A stretch of DNA of 64,000 bases from Bacillota bacterium (GTDB lineage: Bacteria > Bacillota > Clostridia > Christensenellales > SZUA-584), in the NCBI GenBank assembly GCA_023412005.1, contig JAEYOE010000027.1, forward strand, positions 27,988 to 91,987. The letters run 5' to 3'. A model generated the notes under the pieces. That model made no database searches, was not told where the DNA came from, and saw only the letters and a program-made list of their open reading frames with translations. This document shows positions 57,839-64,000 of the stretch, in pieces (position 1 is the first letter of the stretch; every line of letters starts with the position of its first letter). The position numbers were made by a program, and so were the translations under genes.

Positions 57839-58690
57839 TCACCCCTGAATCAGCGTGACCTGCGAGAGATCCGCACCGTAAGTTTTAAGCACAGTGTATG
57901 TCAGCTTATCCATTTTCGCGCCGTCGAACGCTGCCTTTTGGATATCTCTTTTGTTGTTATGGTGAAACGAAATGCCGACCAACTCCGAATTTTTAAACGA
58001 AGCGCCGCCTAGTGCCGCCATGTCGAACCTCACGCCCGTGAGTTTTTGGCCGGAGAAGCTGACCCCGCGCAGATCCGAGCAGTTGAAATCCGTGCAGTCA
58101 AAAACGCAATTTTCAAATACGGCGGTTCTGATATCAACCTTTGTGAGTTTCGTTCCCTTAAGGGTCGCCCCGACAAACCGCGCACCGCGTAAGTCCGAGC
58201 AGTTTAAATCAGCACCTTCAAGATTGGTGCCGATGAAGCTCGCGTTTTCAAGCCCGCTCATGTTCAGCTTCGCTCCGGTTAGGTTGGTACCGTCAAACTT
58301 CGCATTCGTCAAGTCGCTGCTTCTAAAAGAGCTGCCCGAGAGGTCTGAATCGCTGAAATCCGAGTTCCTAAGCGAGCTGCTGGAAAACTTGCCGTCGTGC
58401 ACATTCACGCCCTTAAAATCGGCATTTTCCATTTTGGACGCGGCGTAGTTGATGTTCACCATTCGCCGGAGCGCACGCGACTGCTCGGCAATATCGGCAA
58501 TGGTCTGCCGGATGTCGCCGATTGAATCGATTGTCATCGTGAGAGCTTCCTCATCGCTGCAGCCTTCTTTCTTTAAGTCTTCCATCCGTTCATGCAAATC
58601 GTGCTGCAGCTCTTCCTTAAGCTCCTTGATTCGCAGTTCCTCATACGGAGAGAATATTTCATCAAGATATGTCATCAATTCTTTGTTCAT
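57839..58690 (-). CDS. HAAS-like N-terminal domain fused to pentapeptide repeats
   Basis: This is a 283-residue protein. Residues 1-75 (EELRIKELKEELQHDLHERM ... MTIDSIGDIRQTIADIAEQS) resemble the HAAS/DUF1700 domain that normally pairs with PadR-type regulators and membrane permeases. Residues 85-250 are about 30 pentapeptide repeats of the A(D/N)LXX type (ADFKG, SDLSG, FRSSDLTNAKFDGTNLTGAK), which fold as a right-handed beta-helix. Pentapeptide proteins can mimic DNA or act as scaffolds. The gene sits between padR and the ABC genes, so it may sense or tune the exporter. Confidence 0.82.
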   Translation of the reverse strand: MNKELMTYLDEIFSPYEELRIKELKEELQHDLHERMEDLKKEGCSDEEALTMTIDSIGDIRQTIADIAEQSRALRRMVNINYAASKMENADFKGVNVHDGKFSSSSLRNSDFSDSDLSGSSFRSSDLTNAKFDGTNLTGAKLNMSGLENASFIGTNLEGADLNCSDLRGARFVGATLKGTKLTKVDIRTAVFENCVFDCTDFNCSDLRGVSFSGQKLTGVRFDMAALGGASFKNSELVGISFHHNNKRDIQKAAFDGAKMDKLTYTVLKTYGADLSQVTLIQG

Positions 58691-58704
58691 CTCTTTTTCC
58701 TTTC

Positions 58705-59034
58705 TTACAGCAGTTGATCGAGCACGCGTTTGGCATACTCCCAGTTTTGTTTGTTTTCAGCATAAAGCTGCTTGCCTTTTTCCGCTATTTTGTAATACTT
58801 TCTTCTGCCGCCCTGATTTTCATCACCCCAGTATGATGTGATACACCCCTCGGTTTCCAGCCTTTTAAGGCTGGAATACATGGTGGCTTCCTTCATTTCA
58901 TACTCACCGCCGGAGTGCTGATAAATCAGTTTGGTAATCTCATAGCCGTATTGGTCGGTAACCAGGAGCAGCTTCAATATCATCGTGTCCGTGTGTCCTC
59001 TAAGTAAATCGGACGTAATTTTGTTATCGGTCAT
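58705..59034 (-). CDS. PadR-family repressor of the ABC operon
   Basis: This 109-residue protein is a compact PadR winged helix (LLRGHTDTMILKLLLVTDQY, YEMKEATMYSSLKRLETEGC and the wing GGRRKYYKIAEKGKQLYAEN) with a short C-terminal dimerisation helix, the subfamily-2 type. It heads the padR-pentapeptide-ATPase-permease operon. The operator at 59070-59088 overlaps the -35 element of its own promoter, so it is autoregulated and controls the exporter. GCAAGGAGGCGATGTA precedes the ATG. The inducer is unknown; LmrA/PadR-type systems respond to antibiotics, lipids or cell-wall stress. Confidence 0.92.
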   Translation of the reverse strand: MTDNKITSDLLRGHTDTMILKLLLVTDQYGYEITKLIYQHSGGEYEMKEATMYSSLKRLETEGCITSYWGDENQGGRRKYYKIAEKGKQLYAENKQNWEYAKRVLDQLL

Positions 59035-59055
59035 TACATCGCCTCCTTGCGTATA

Positions 59056-59088
59056 ATATATATCGCACTACCTCGACTGTCAAGGTAC
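59056..59088 (-). promoter_or_regulatory. PadR-operon promoter with overlapping palindromic operator
   Basis: On the minus strand TTGACA (59079-59084) and TATATT (59056-59061) have a 17-bp spacer. TACCT-C-GAC-T-GTC-A-AGGTA (59070-59088) is a near-perfect 19-bp palindrome covering the -35, the expected PadR operator. Confidence 0.85.
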
Positions 59089-59221
59089 TTTTTCAATTTA
59101 AGTATTTTATTATAAAAAGGCAGAGTTTTGTTCTCACTTTAAAAAAGAGTGATGCTAACACATAGGCTTCTTGGCTCATATGATAGTAAGGGAAACCAAA
59201 ACAGCATACGCGGGGTGAAAT

Positions 59222-59581
59222 ATGATAGAGCGAGGAGATATATTTTACGCGGATTTAAACCCCGTTACCGGATCCGAGCAAGGCGGTATTAGGCCTGTTC
59301 TTGTGATACAGAACGACACCGGCAACCGGTTCAGTCCGACGGTGATCGTGGCAGCCATTACGTCCAATCTTGGCAAAGCGCGCCTGCCGACGCATATCAT
59401 CATCGATAATGATAAGCTGAGCGAAAAAAGCGTGGTTCTGCTCGAACAGATCAGAACGATTGACAAGACCCGGCTGATTAAAAAAGTAGGGCGGCTGAGT
59501 GAAAAGGAAATGCTACGCATCGACGAAGCCATATCCATCAGTATGGGGTTTGATAAAACGAAGCAGACCGAGGAAGACTAA
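59222..59581 (+). CDS. MazF/PemK-type endoribonuclease toxin
   Basis: This 119-residue protein is of the MazF family: IERGDIFYADLNPVTGSEQG, RPVLVIQNDTGNRFSPTVIV and the C-terminal LLEQIRTIDKTRL with the catalytic Arg and Thr positions used by EndoA-type enzymes. EndoA of Bacillus cleaves RNA at UACAU. In Bacillus an antitoxin gene lies directly upstream; here the 187 bp upstream carry only the PadR promoter, and no MazE-type frame is visible. It is separated from the next gene by a strong terminator. Confidence 0.88.
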   Translation: MIERGDIFYADLNPVTGSEQGGIRPVLVIQNDTGNRFSPTVIVAAITSNLGKARLPTHIIIDNDKLSEKSVVLLEQIRTIDKTRLIKKVGRLSEKEMLRIDEAISISMGFDKTKQTEED

Positions 59582-59610
59582 AGCGGAAGAAAACTTTTCT
59601 TCCGCTTTTT
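59581..59610 (+). terminator. Intrinsic terminator
   Basis: AAGCGGAAG (59581-59589) pairs with CTTCCGCTT (59599-59607), followed by TTT. It ends the MazF-type gene. Confidence 0.85.
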
Positions 59611-59630
59611 AATTAAAATATGGAGACGCT

Positions 59631-60452
59631 ATGAATCAGCGTAAGAAAGATTACATATTGATCACGCTCGGCGTAGCGGTTGCTGTTGCCGGGCTGAATC
59701 TGTTTTTGGTACCCAATAAAATTGCGGCCGGCGGCATCAGCGGTATCGCGACCATACTCTATCACGTATCCGGTTTGCCTCTCGGCATCACAATCGCCGT
59801 GCTGAACGTGCCGCTTTTTGTTATCGGCTACAAATTTGCGGGCAAAAGCTTTGCCATCCGCACGGCCTACGCGCTTGCGCTTTATTCGCTGCTGGCCGAA
59901 GTGATCCCAATTCCGCACGCACAGGACATGTTTTTGGGGTGCATATACGGCGGCGTGCTGGTGGGCGCGGGAGTCGGTCTCGTGGTGCGCTGCGGCGGCA
60001 GCACAGGCGGCACCGATATGGCTGCCAAAATGCTCAGCGCGCGTTTCAAGCATATCGGCATCAGCACGTTTGTCTTTGCGATCGACTTTATTGTGATTGC
60101 GTTGGCCGGCATCCTATTCGAGCCTCAGGCCGCGCTTTATGCCATAGCGTCGCTGTATGTTTCCACCAAACTCATCGATGTGATGACGGTGGGACTGGCT
60201 GTTTCCAAGGCTTTCTATATCATTTCCGATAAAAACGATGAGATTGCCAGGCTCATTATGGAAAAGCTGAGCCGGGGTGTCACCGCGCTTTCCGCCAAGG
60301 GCTTGTACAGCGGCAATCAAAAAGAGGTGTTGCTGTGTGTGCTGAGGTGGCATACGGAAGGCACGAAATTAAAGCGTATTGTTAAAAGCATTGATGAAAA
60401 TGCATTTGTGATTGTAGCGGATGTGAAAGAAGTCATGGGTGAGGGTTTTTGA
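59631..60452 (+). CDS. YitT-family membrane protein (DUF161/DUF2179)
   Basis: This 273-residue protein has five transmembrane helices (residues 8-195), beginning YILITLGVAVAVAGLNLFLV, with the Gly-rich GGISGIATILYHVSG loop and the RCGGSTGGTDMAAK segment conserved in the YitT group, then a cytosolic DUF2179 domain (residues 200-273, GVTALSAKGLYSGNQKEVLL, VADVKEVMGEGF). Function is not established; transport of small ions or organic acids has been suggested. TATGGAGACGCT precedes the ATG. Confidence 0.9.
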   Translation: MNQRKKDYILITLGVAVAVAGLNLFLVPNKIAAGGISGIATILYHVSGLPLGITIAVLNVPLFVIGYKFAGKSFAIRTAYALALYSLLAEVIPIPHAQDMFLGCIYGGVLVGAGVGLVVRCGGSTGGTDMAAKMLSARFKHIGISTFVFAIDFIVIALAGILFEPQAALYAIASLYVSTKLIDVMTVGLAVSKAFYIISDKNDEIARLIMEKLSRGVTALSAKGLYSGNQKEVLLCVLRWHTEGTKLKRIVKSIDENAFVIVADVKEVMGEGF

Positions 60453-60567
60453 AAAAACTTTAGTGAATCACCATCGGACTGTTGTTTTCGTGTTCAATTT
60501 GGTGGTATTATTGTCACATAGAAGATACACCATATGAGATGGGACTGAGAGGAGCGTTTATCCGGAT

Positions 60568-61125
60568 ATGATTAACAAAGATAAATCGATGCCCTGGTTG
60601 TTTATCATTTTAACGGGCCTTATCATACTGGCGGCGGGCATCTATCTGTTGGTTTCGCCGGTTGATGGGCTCAACGCGCTGACTTTTCTGCTGACCGTCG
60701 GCGTGCTGCTATTCTGTCTGTACAACTTTTTTAAGGCATACAAATTCAAAGACGAAAACCGATTTTTTGTGCTATTCCTTGTGCACGCGCTGCTGAATCT
60801 TGTCTTGTTTCTGCTGCTTATCATCATTAAAAATTCAACAGCGCTGCTGGGCGTGATTCTTTCCAGCTGGTTTATCATATTCGGGCTGTTCGGCATTATC
60901 AATGCGCGGCAGGATGGCGGCAACGCCTCCAAAACACGCATCAGCGCGTTGCTGCTGCTCATCGGCGTGGTGCTGATACTGCTGCCTTTCTTGCTCAGCA
61001 TCAATCATGTGCTGTTTCTTGGCATTGTGGCGATACTGATCGGCGTGTTCAGAACCACTCAGGGCATTGTCTACAAGGTACAGCGGGACGGACGAACGTC
61101 GGGCGGCCGATCTAACCTGTATTGA
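60568..61125 (+). CDS. DUF308-like small membrane protein
   Basis: This 185-residue protein has five to six transmembrane helices covering residues 10-165 (PWLFIILTGLIILAAGIYLL and TRISALLLLIGVVLILLPFL), typical of the HdeD/DUF308 layout with two copies of a three-helix unit. There is a polar C-terminal tail. It is linked in Firmicutes with stress adaptation, but no biochemical role is settled. GAGGAGCG lies 12 bp before the ATG. A TTGTTT-18-TATTAT sequence at 60482-60511 could be its promoter. Confidence 0.75.
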   Translation: MINKDKSMPWLFIILTGLIILAAGIYLLVSPVDGLNALTFLLTVGVLLFCLYNFFKAYKFKDENRFFVLFLVHALLNLVLFLLLIIIKNSTALLGVILSSWFIIFGLFGIINARQDGGNASKTRISALLLLIGVVLILLPFLLSINHVLFLGIVAILIGVFRTTQGIVYKVQRDGRTSGGRSNLY

Positions 61126-61176
61126 GCTACATAGGAATTGACAGACGCAAAATGCCGTTTTATAATAGACTCAACG

Positions 61177-61388
61177 GATGAGGACAAGTAATTTTGTGCC
61201 CCACGCGCATGAAGAGACGTGCACACCATGGGCTGTAAGTGTGCCGTGCGCCGCAGAAGATGAAACCACCTTAATCTATTTAATGGGCTGGCCCCCGTAT
61301 CGGCCGTAAAGAGCCATATCTATGGAAGATGGGTGGAACCGCGGTTTATACAATCGTCCCATGTGCAATAAAGCACATGGGTTTTTTT
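61177..61388 (+). ncRNA. T-box leader, threonyl-tRNA synthetase control
   Basis: The core T-box GGGTGGAACCGCGG is at 61331-61344. The terminator CCCATGTGC/GCACATGGG with TTTTTTT follows at 61358-61388. A stem I with the distal AG-bulge type loop spans about 61180-61270, and AAACCACC near 61268 contains ACC, a Thr codon, in the position of the specifier loop. Uncharged tRNA-Thr binding should prevent the terminator and allow thrS expression. The specifier reading is by eye. The gene starts 260 bp after the T-box, an unusually long distance filled with palindromic repeats. Confidence 0.85.
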
Positions 61389-61408
61389 ATTTGAATGCAG
61401 ATAAGGCA

Positions 61409-61518
61409 TTCCCCCTCGGGGGAAAGGTGGCGCGGAGCGCCGGATGATGGAATCGGTTTTAAAGCATTATCTCTCCCCCAGTCACCTATCGGTGACAGCC
61501 CCCTCGTCAGAGGGGGCC
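61409..61518 (+). repeat. Palindromic repeats inside the thrS leader (unit A short form, unit B)
   Basis: CCCCCTCGGGGG, then GGTGGCGCGGAGCGCCGG (A type, 61410-61443) and CTCTCCCCCAGTCACCTATCGG then GGTGACAGCCCCCTCGTCAGAGGGGG (B type, 61473-61518) lie between the T-box terminator and the thrS start. The element inserts about 110 bp into the leader; the gap 61389-61647 contains no gene. Confidence 0.8.
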
Positions 61519-61647
61519 AAGATATAAGGTTGTTTATTACTCATAAGCTTCCATAACGGAATAATGATGTAATACTTAAGTTGTTGATGATAACCCCTGG
61601 CGCAGATCGGGGATGAATATTAAAGAATAAGAAAAGAGGAATATACA

Positions 61648-63579
61648 ATGAAGATTACACTGGTAGACGGAGCAGTCAGAGAGTTTGAAAGCGGCATCAG
61701 CGCGCTCGAAGTTGCCAAAACCATATCAAGCAAGCTGGCTAAAAAAGCGCTGGCAGCGAAGATAGACGGCACCGTGCGCGACCTGAACACGGTTATTTTT
61801 GATGACTGCCGCCTCGACATACTGACGTTTGATGATGAAGCGGGCAAAAAAGCGCTGTGGCACACAGCCTCGCACGTGATGGCACAGGCTGTTAAGCGGC
61901 TTTTCCCGGGCGCGAAGCTCGCCATCGGCCCCGCAATTGACACCGGCTATTATTACGATTTCGACGTGGAGAAGCCGTTCGACTCGGACGATCTTAAAAA
62001 AATCGAGGACGAAATGGCTCGCATCGTTGCGGACGACCTGCCGCTTGAGAAGTTTGAAATGAATCGTGCCGAAGCGCTGGCCTTCATGAAGGATGAGCCG
62101 TATAAGCAGGAGCTTATCAGCGATCTGCCCGCGGATGCGGTTTTGAGCTTTTACAAGCAGGGCGAGTTTACCGACCTTTGCGCGGGTCCGCATGTGCCCT
62201 CTACCGGCAAGGTGAAATCGTTCAAGCTCTTAAGCGTGGCGGGCGCGTATTGGCGCGGCAGCGAAAAGAACAAGATGCTCACACGCATTTACGGTACGGC
62301 GTTTGAGAAGAGCGAAGAACTGGCCGCATACCTCAATATGCTTAAAGAAGCGCGCGAACGCGACCATAACAAGCTTGGCCGCGAGCTGAAATATTTCACC
62401 ACCAGCGATGTGGTAGGCCAAGGCTTACCGCTCATCATGCAAAAAGGTGCCAAGGTTATTCAGATTTTAAGCCGGTTTGTGGAGGACGAGGAGGAAGCCA
62501 GAGGTTATCAGCTTGTGCGCACGCCGCTGATGGCCAAGAGCGATCTGTACAAAATATCCGGACATTGGGATCATTATAAAGACGGCATGTTCGTGCTGGG
62601 CGATGAAGCCAAAGGCGACGAAGTGATGGCGCTGCGGCCGATGGACTGCCCGTTCCAGTTTATGATTTACAACTCGGATATGCACAGCTACCGTGAGCTG
62701 CCCATTCGCTACAGCGAGAACGCGACGCTGTTCCGCAACGAAGCCTCCGGCGAGATGCACGGGCTTATTCGCGTGCGTCAGTTTACGCTGGCCGACGCGC
62801 ATATCATCTGCCGCCCCGATCAGCTGGCTGACGAGTTCAAAGGTGTGGTCAGCCTGATTCAGTACATGATGGGCTGCATCGGCGTACAGGGCGATATCAA
62901 ATACCGCTTCTCGAAGTGGGACCCGAAGAACACCGAAAAGTACATCAACGACCCCGAGGCTTGGGAAACCACACAGCGGCTGATGAAGCAAATTCTTGAT
63001 GAGATTGGCCTTGACTATGTGGAAGCAGACGGTGAAGCCGCGTTCTACGGCCCGAAGCTCGACCTGCAGTTCAGAAACGTGTTCGGCAAGGAAGACACAC
63101 TGTTCACGGTGCAGATCGATTTTGCCAACGCGGGTAATTTTGATATGACGTATGTGGATTCGGACGGCGAGAAGAAACGCCCATATGTTATTCACCGCTC
63201 GTCCATCGGCTGCTATGAAAGAACGCTCGCCATGCTGATTGAGAAATACGCGGGTGCGCTGCCGCTGTGGATTGCGCCCGAGCAGGTACGGCTGATGTCG
63301 ATCACCGACCGCTCGCTTGAGTATCTGCGCGAATGGGAGAAGAAGCTAAAAGCCGCCGGCATTCGTGTAACGCTGGATTCTCGCAGTGAAAAGATCGGCT
63401 ACAAGATACGTGAGGCGCGTAACGAGCGCATTCCGTATATGGCGGTTGCGGGCGACAATGAGGTGGATAAGGGCACGCTGGCCATAAGAAAGCGCGGCGA
63501 AGGCGACATCGGCGAGATGGATGCGAATGCGTTTCTTGAGATGGTGATTCAGCAGAATAAGGATAAGACGATATTCTAG
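61648..63579 (+). CDS. thrS: Threonine--tRNA ligase
   Basis: This 643-residue class II synthetase has the full order: TGS domain (residues 1-62), editing domain with HTASHVMAQAVKRLFPGAKL (near 71-90) and the later DLCAGPHVPSTG (Cys and His of the editing site), catalytic motifs MDCPFQFMIYNSDMHSYREL and FRNEASGEMHGLIRVRQF, TYVDSDGEKKRPYVIHRSSIG, and the C-terminal anticodon-binding domain (RVTLDSRSEKIGYKIREARN). AAAGAGGAATATACA precedes the ATG. It is controlled by the upstream T-box and ends in a strong terminator. Confidence 0.98.
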   Translation: MKITLVDGAVREFESGISALEVAKTISSKLAKKALAAKIDGTVRDLNTVIFDDCRLDILTFDDEAGKKALWHTASHVMAQAVKRLFPGAKLAIGPAIDTGYYYDFDVEKPFDSDDLKKIEDEMARIVADDLPLEKFEMNRAEALAFMKDEPYKQELISDLPADAVLSFYKQGEFTDLCAGPHVPSTGKVKSFKLLSVAGAYWRGSEKNKMLTRIYGTAFEKSEELAAYLNMLKEARERDHNKLGRELKYFTTSDVVGQGLPLIMQKGAKVIQILSRFVEDEEEARGYQLVRTPLMAKSDLYKISGHWDHYKDGMFVLGDEAKGDEVMALRPMDCPFQFMIYNSDMHSYRELPIRYSENATLFRNEASGEMHGLIRVRQFTLADAHIICRPDQLADEFKGVVSLIQYMMGCIGVQGDIKYRFSKWDPKNTEKYINDPEAWETTQRLMKQILDEIGLDYVEADGEAAFYGPKLDLQFRNVFGKEDTLFTVQIDFANAGNFDMTYVDSDGEKKRPYVIHRSSIGCYERTLAMLIEKYAGALPLWIAPEQVRLMSITDRSLEYLREWEKKLKAAGIRVTLDSRSEKIGYKIREARNERIPYMAVAGDNEVDKGTLAIRKRGEGDIGEMDANAFLEMVIQQNKDKTIF

Positions 63580-63597
63580 AGCATAAGCATAACGCAG

Positions 63598-63628
63598 GCG
63601 GCACCGGTAAGACGATGCCGCTTTTTTT
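63598..63628 (+). terminator. Terminator of thrS
   Basis: GCGGCA (63598-63603) pairs with TGCCGC (63616-63621), followed by seven T. Confidence 0.85.
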
Positions 63629-63670
63629 GTCTCGCAGTATGCGCGGCATGCTGTTTCGCGGAATCTTGAA

Positions 63671-63890
63671 GGAGGGCCAAGACCCTCCACTACAATTCGC
63701 AATTTTTTAATTAAGAAAACTACGCCCCATCCACAAATCACAGAAAAAAAAGAGTCCTGTAACCCCGGAGGGGTATAGTCTCTTCGCTTAACCGACCAAA
63801 TTAACTCTGAGCGATACGGGGATCGCTCACTACATTTCGGGAAATGAAACGAATAAAAAAAGAGAGTCCTGTAACCCCGGAGCCAGCTAT
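63671..63890. repeat. Palindromic repeat cluster (units C and D)
   Basis: Hairpins GGAGGG-CCAAGA-CCCTCC (63671-63688) and GAGCGAT-ACGGGG-ATCGCTC (63809-63828) are each followed by CACTACA-TTCG, the unit C trailer. D-type stretches (AAAAAAAAGAGTCCTG then TAACCCCGGAGGGGTAT) are at 63746-63777 and 63856-63890. Stem changes against the 13 kb copy (GGAACGAC/GTCGTTCC) are paired. The remaining 63891-64000 shows nothing that I can identify. Confidence 0.75.
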
Positions 63891-64000
63891 ATAAAGTCAA
63901 GCCCCAAAATCGTGGTTAAAGGGAACTTGGTCGCGAAGGATAGCGAAGATAGAATAAGTCATCTTGCGGGCCACAGCTCCGATAGAAGTCATATGGTTTT

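Noticed and set aside
63346..63900. Minus-strand 184-codon frame across the end of thrS and the following repeats
   Set aside because: It overlaps thrS over half its length and runs into non-coding repeats; no ribosome binding site.

Overview
The window comes from an endospore-forming, Gram-positive anaerobe of the Clostridia type. The evidence is a dense set of spore genes (CotE, CotS and CotSA homologues, CwlJ with GerQ, a PdaA-type deacetylase, a LysM/GH18 cortex-lysis protein, SpoIID, YtxC), a T-box in front of thrS, AGGAGG-type ribosome binding sites, frequent TTG/GTG starts, and a cell-wall and lipoprotein repertoire with no outer-membrane genes. Base composition is moderate. Several stretches are clearly AT-richer and look like later arrivals: the spore-coat block 1-9640, the S8 protease unit near 26-27 kb, and the HEPN pair near 44-46 kb. 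I cannot name the genus.

Layout. 1-7250 (all minus strand) is a spore-surface locus: UDP-glucose dehydrogenase and a UDP-glucuronate epimerase-like gene at the two ends, three CotE-family paralogues, a CotSA-type glycosyltransferase, two CotS-type kinase-fold proteins and a small amphi-Trp-like protein with a Glu tail. Internal hairpins divide it into several transcription units. 7.7-11.3 kb holds a membrane protein/phosphoesterase pair, small proteins and an ankyrin protein; a tRNA-Glu follows at 11.4 kb. 11.5-30.1 kb is mostly minus strand: a DUF4173-like membrane protein, an HD hydrolase, a serine-palmitoyltransferase-like enzyme, a three-gene zinc-ribbon operon, the AmmeMemoRadiSam pair, a GNAT toxin/antitoxin-like pair, an HD/exonuclease III/rubredoxin-like operon, a subtilisin with a separately encoded prodomain-like partner, and MsrAB-MutY-HAD. 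30.3-39.8 kb carries Lgt and the germination/cortex block (PdaA, GerQ, CwlJ, SleL-like, SpoIID with repeat tail), ending with a PadR regulator. 40.5-49.2 kb has an MBL-fold enzyme, HAD, Tex, a HEPN/winged-helix pair (candidate defence), a Pro-rich spore-like protein behind a sigma-K-like promoter, and a creatinase-like M24 protein. 49.2-59.0 kb has two ABC-2 export operons, the second controlled by a PadR repressor with a clear palindromic operator. The window ends with a MazF-type toxin, YitT and DUF308-like membrane proteins, and T-box-thrS.

Intergenic DNA is unusually rich in dispersed palindromic elements. One set (units A and B) is built on CTCCCTC/GAGGGAG hairpins and occurs at 18.3, 31.6-32.1, 40.1-40.4, 55.4-56.1 and 61.4 kb. 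Another set (units C, D, E) occurs at 13.3-13.6, 32.1-32.4 and 63.7-63.9 kb. Copies keep their stems through paired base changes, and one cluster sits inside the thrS leader between the T-box and the gene.

Candidates most worth a second look: the HEPN/wHTH pair (44181-45851), the S8 protease with a trans-encoded prodomain-like protein (26157-27177), the uncharacterised three-gene zinc-ribbon operon (18426-20650), the CotE/CotS/UDP-uronate locus, the palindromic repeat families, and the HAAS-like/pentapeptide protein in the PadR-ABC operon. All calls are from reading the sequence; no database search was run.
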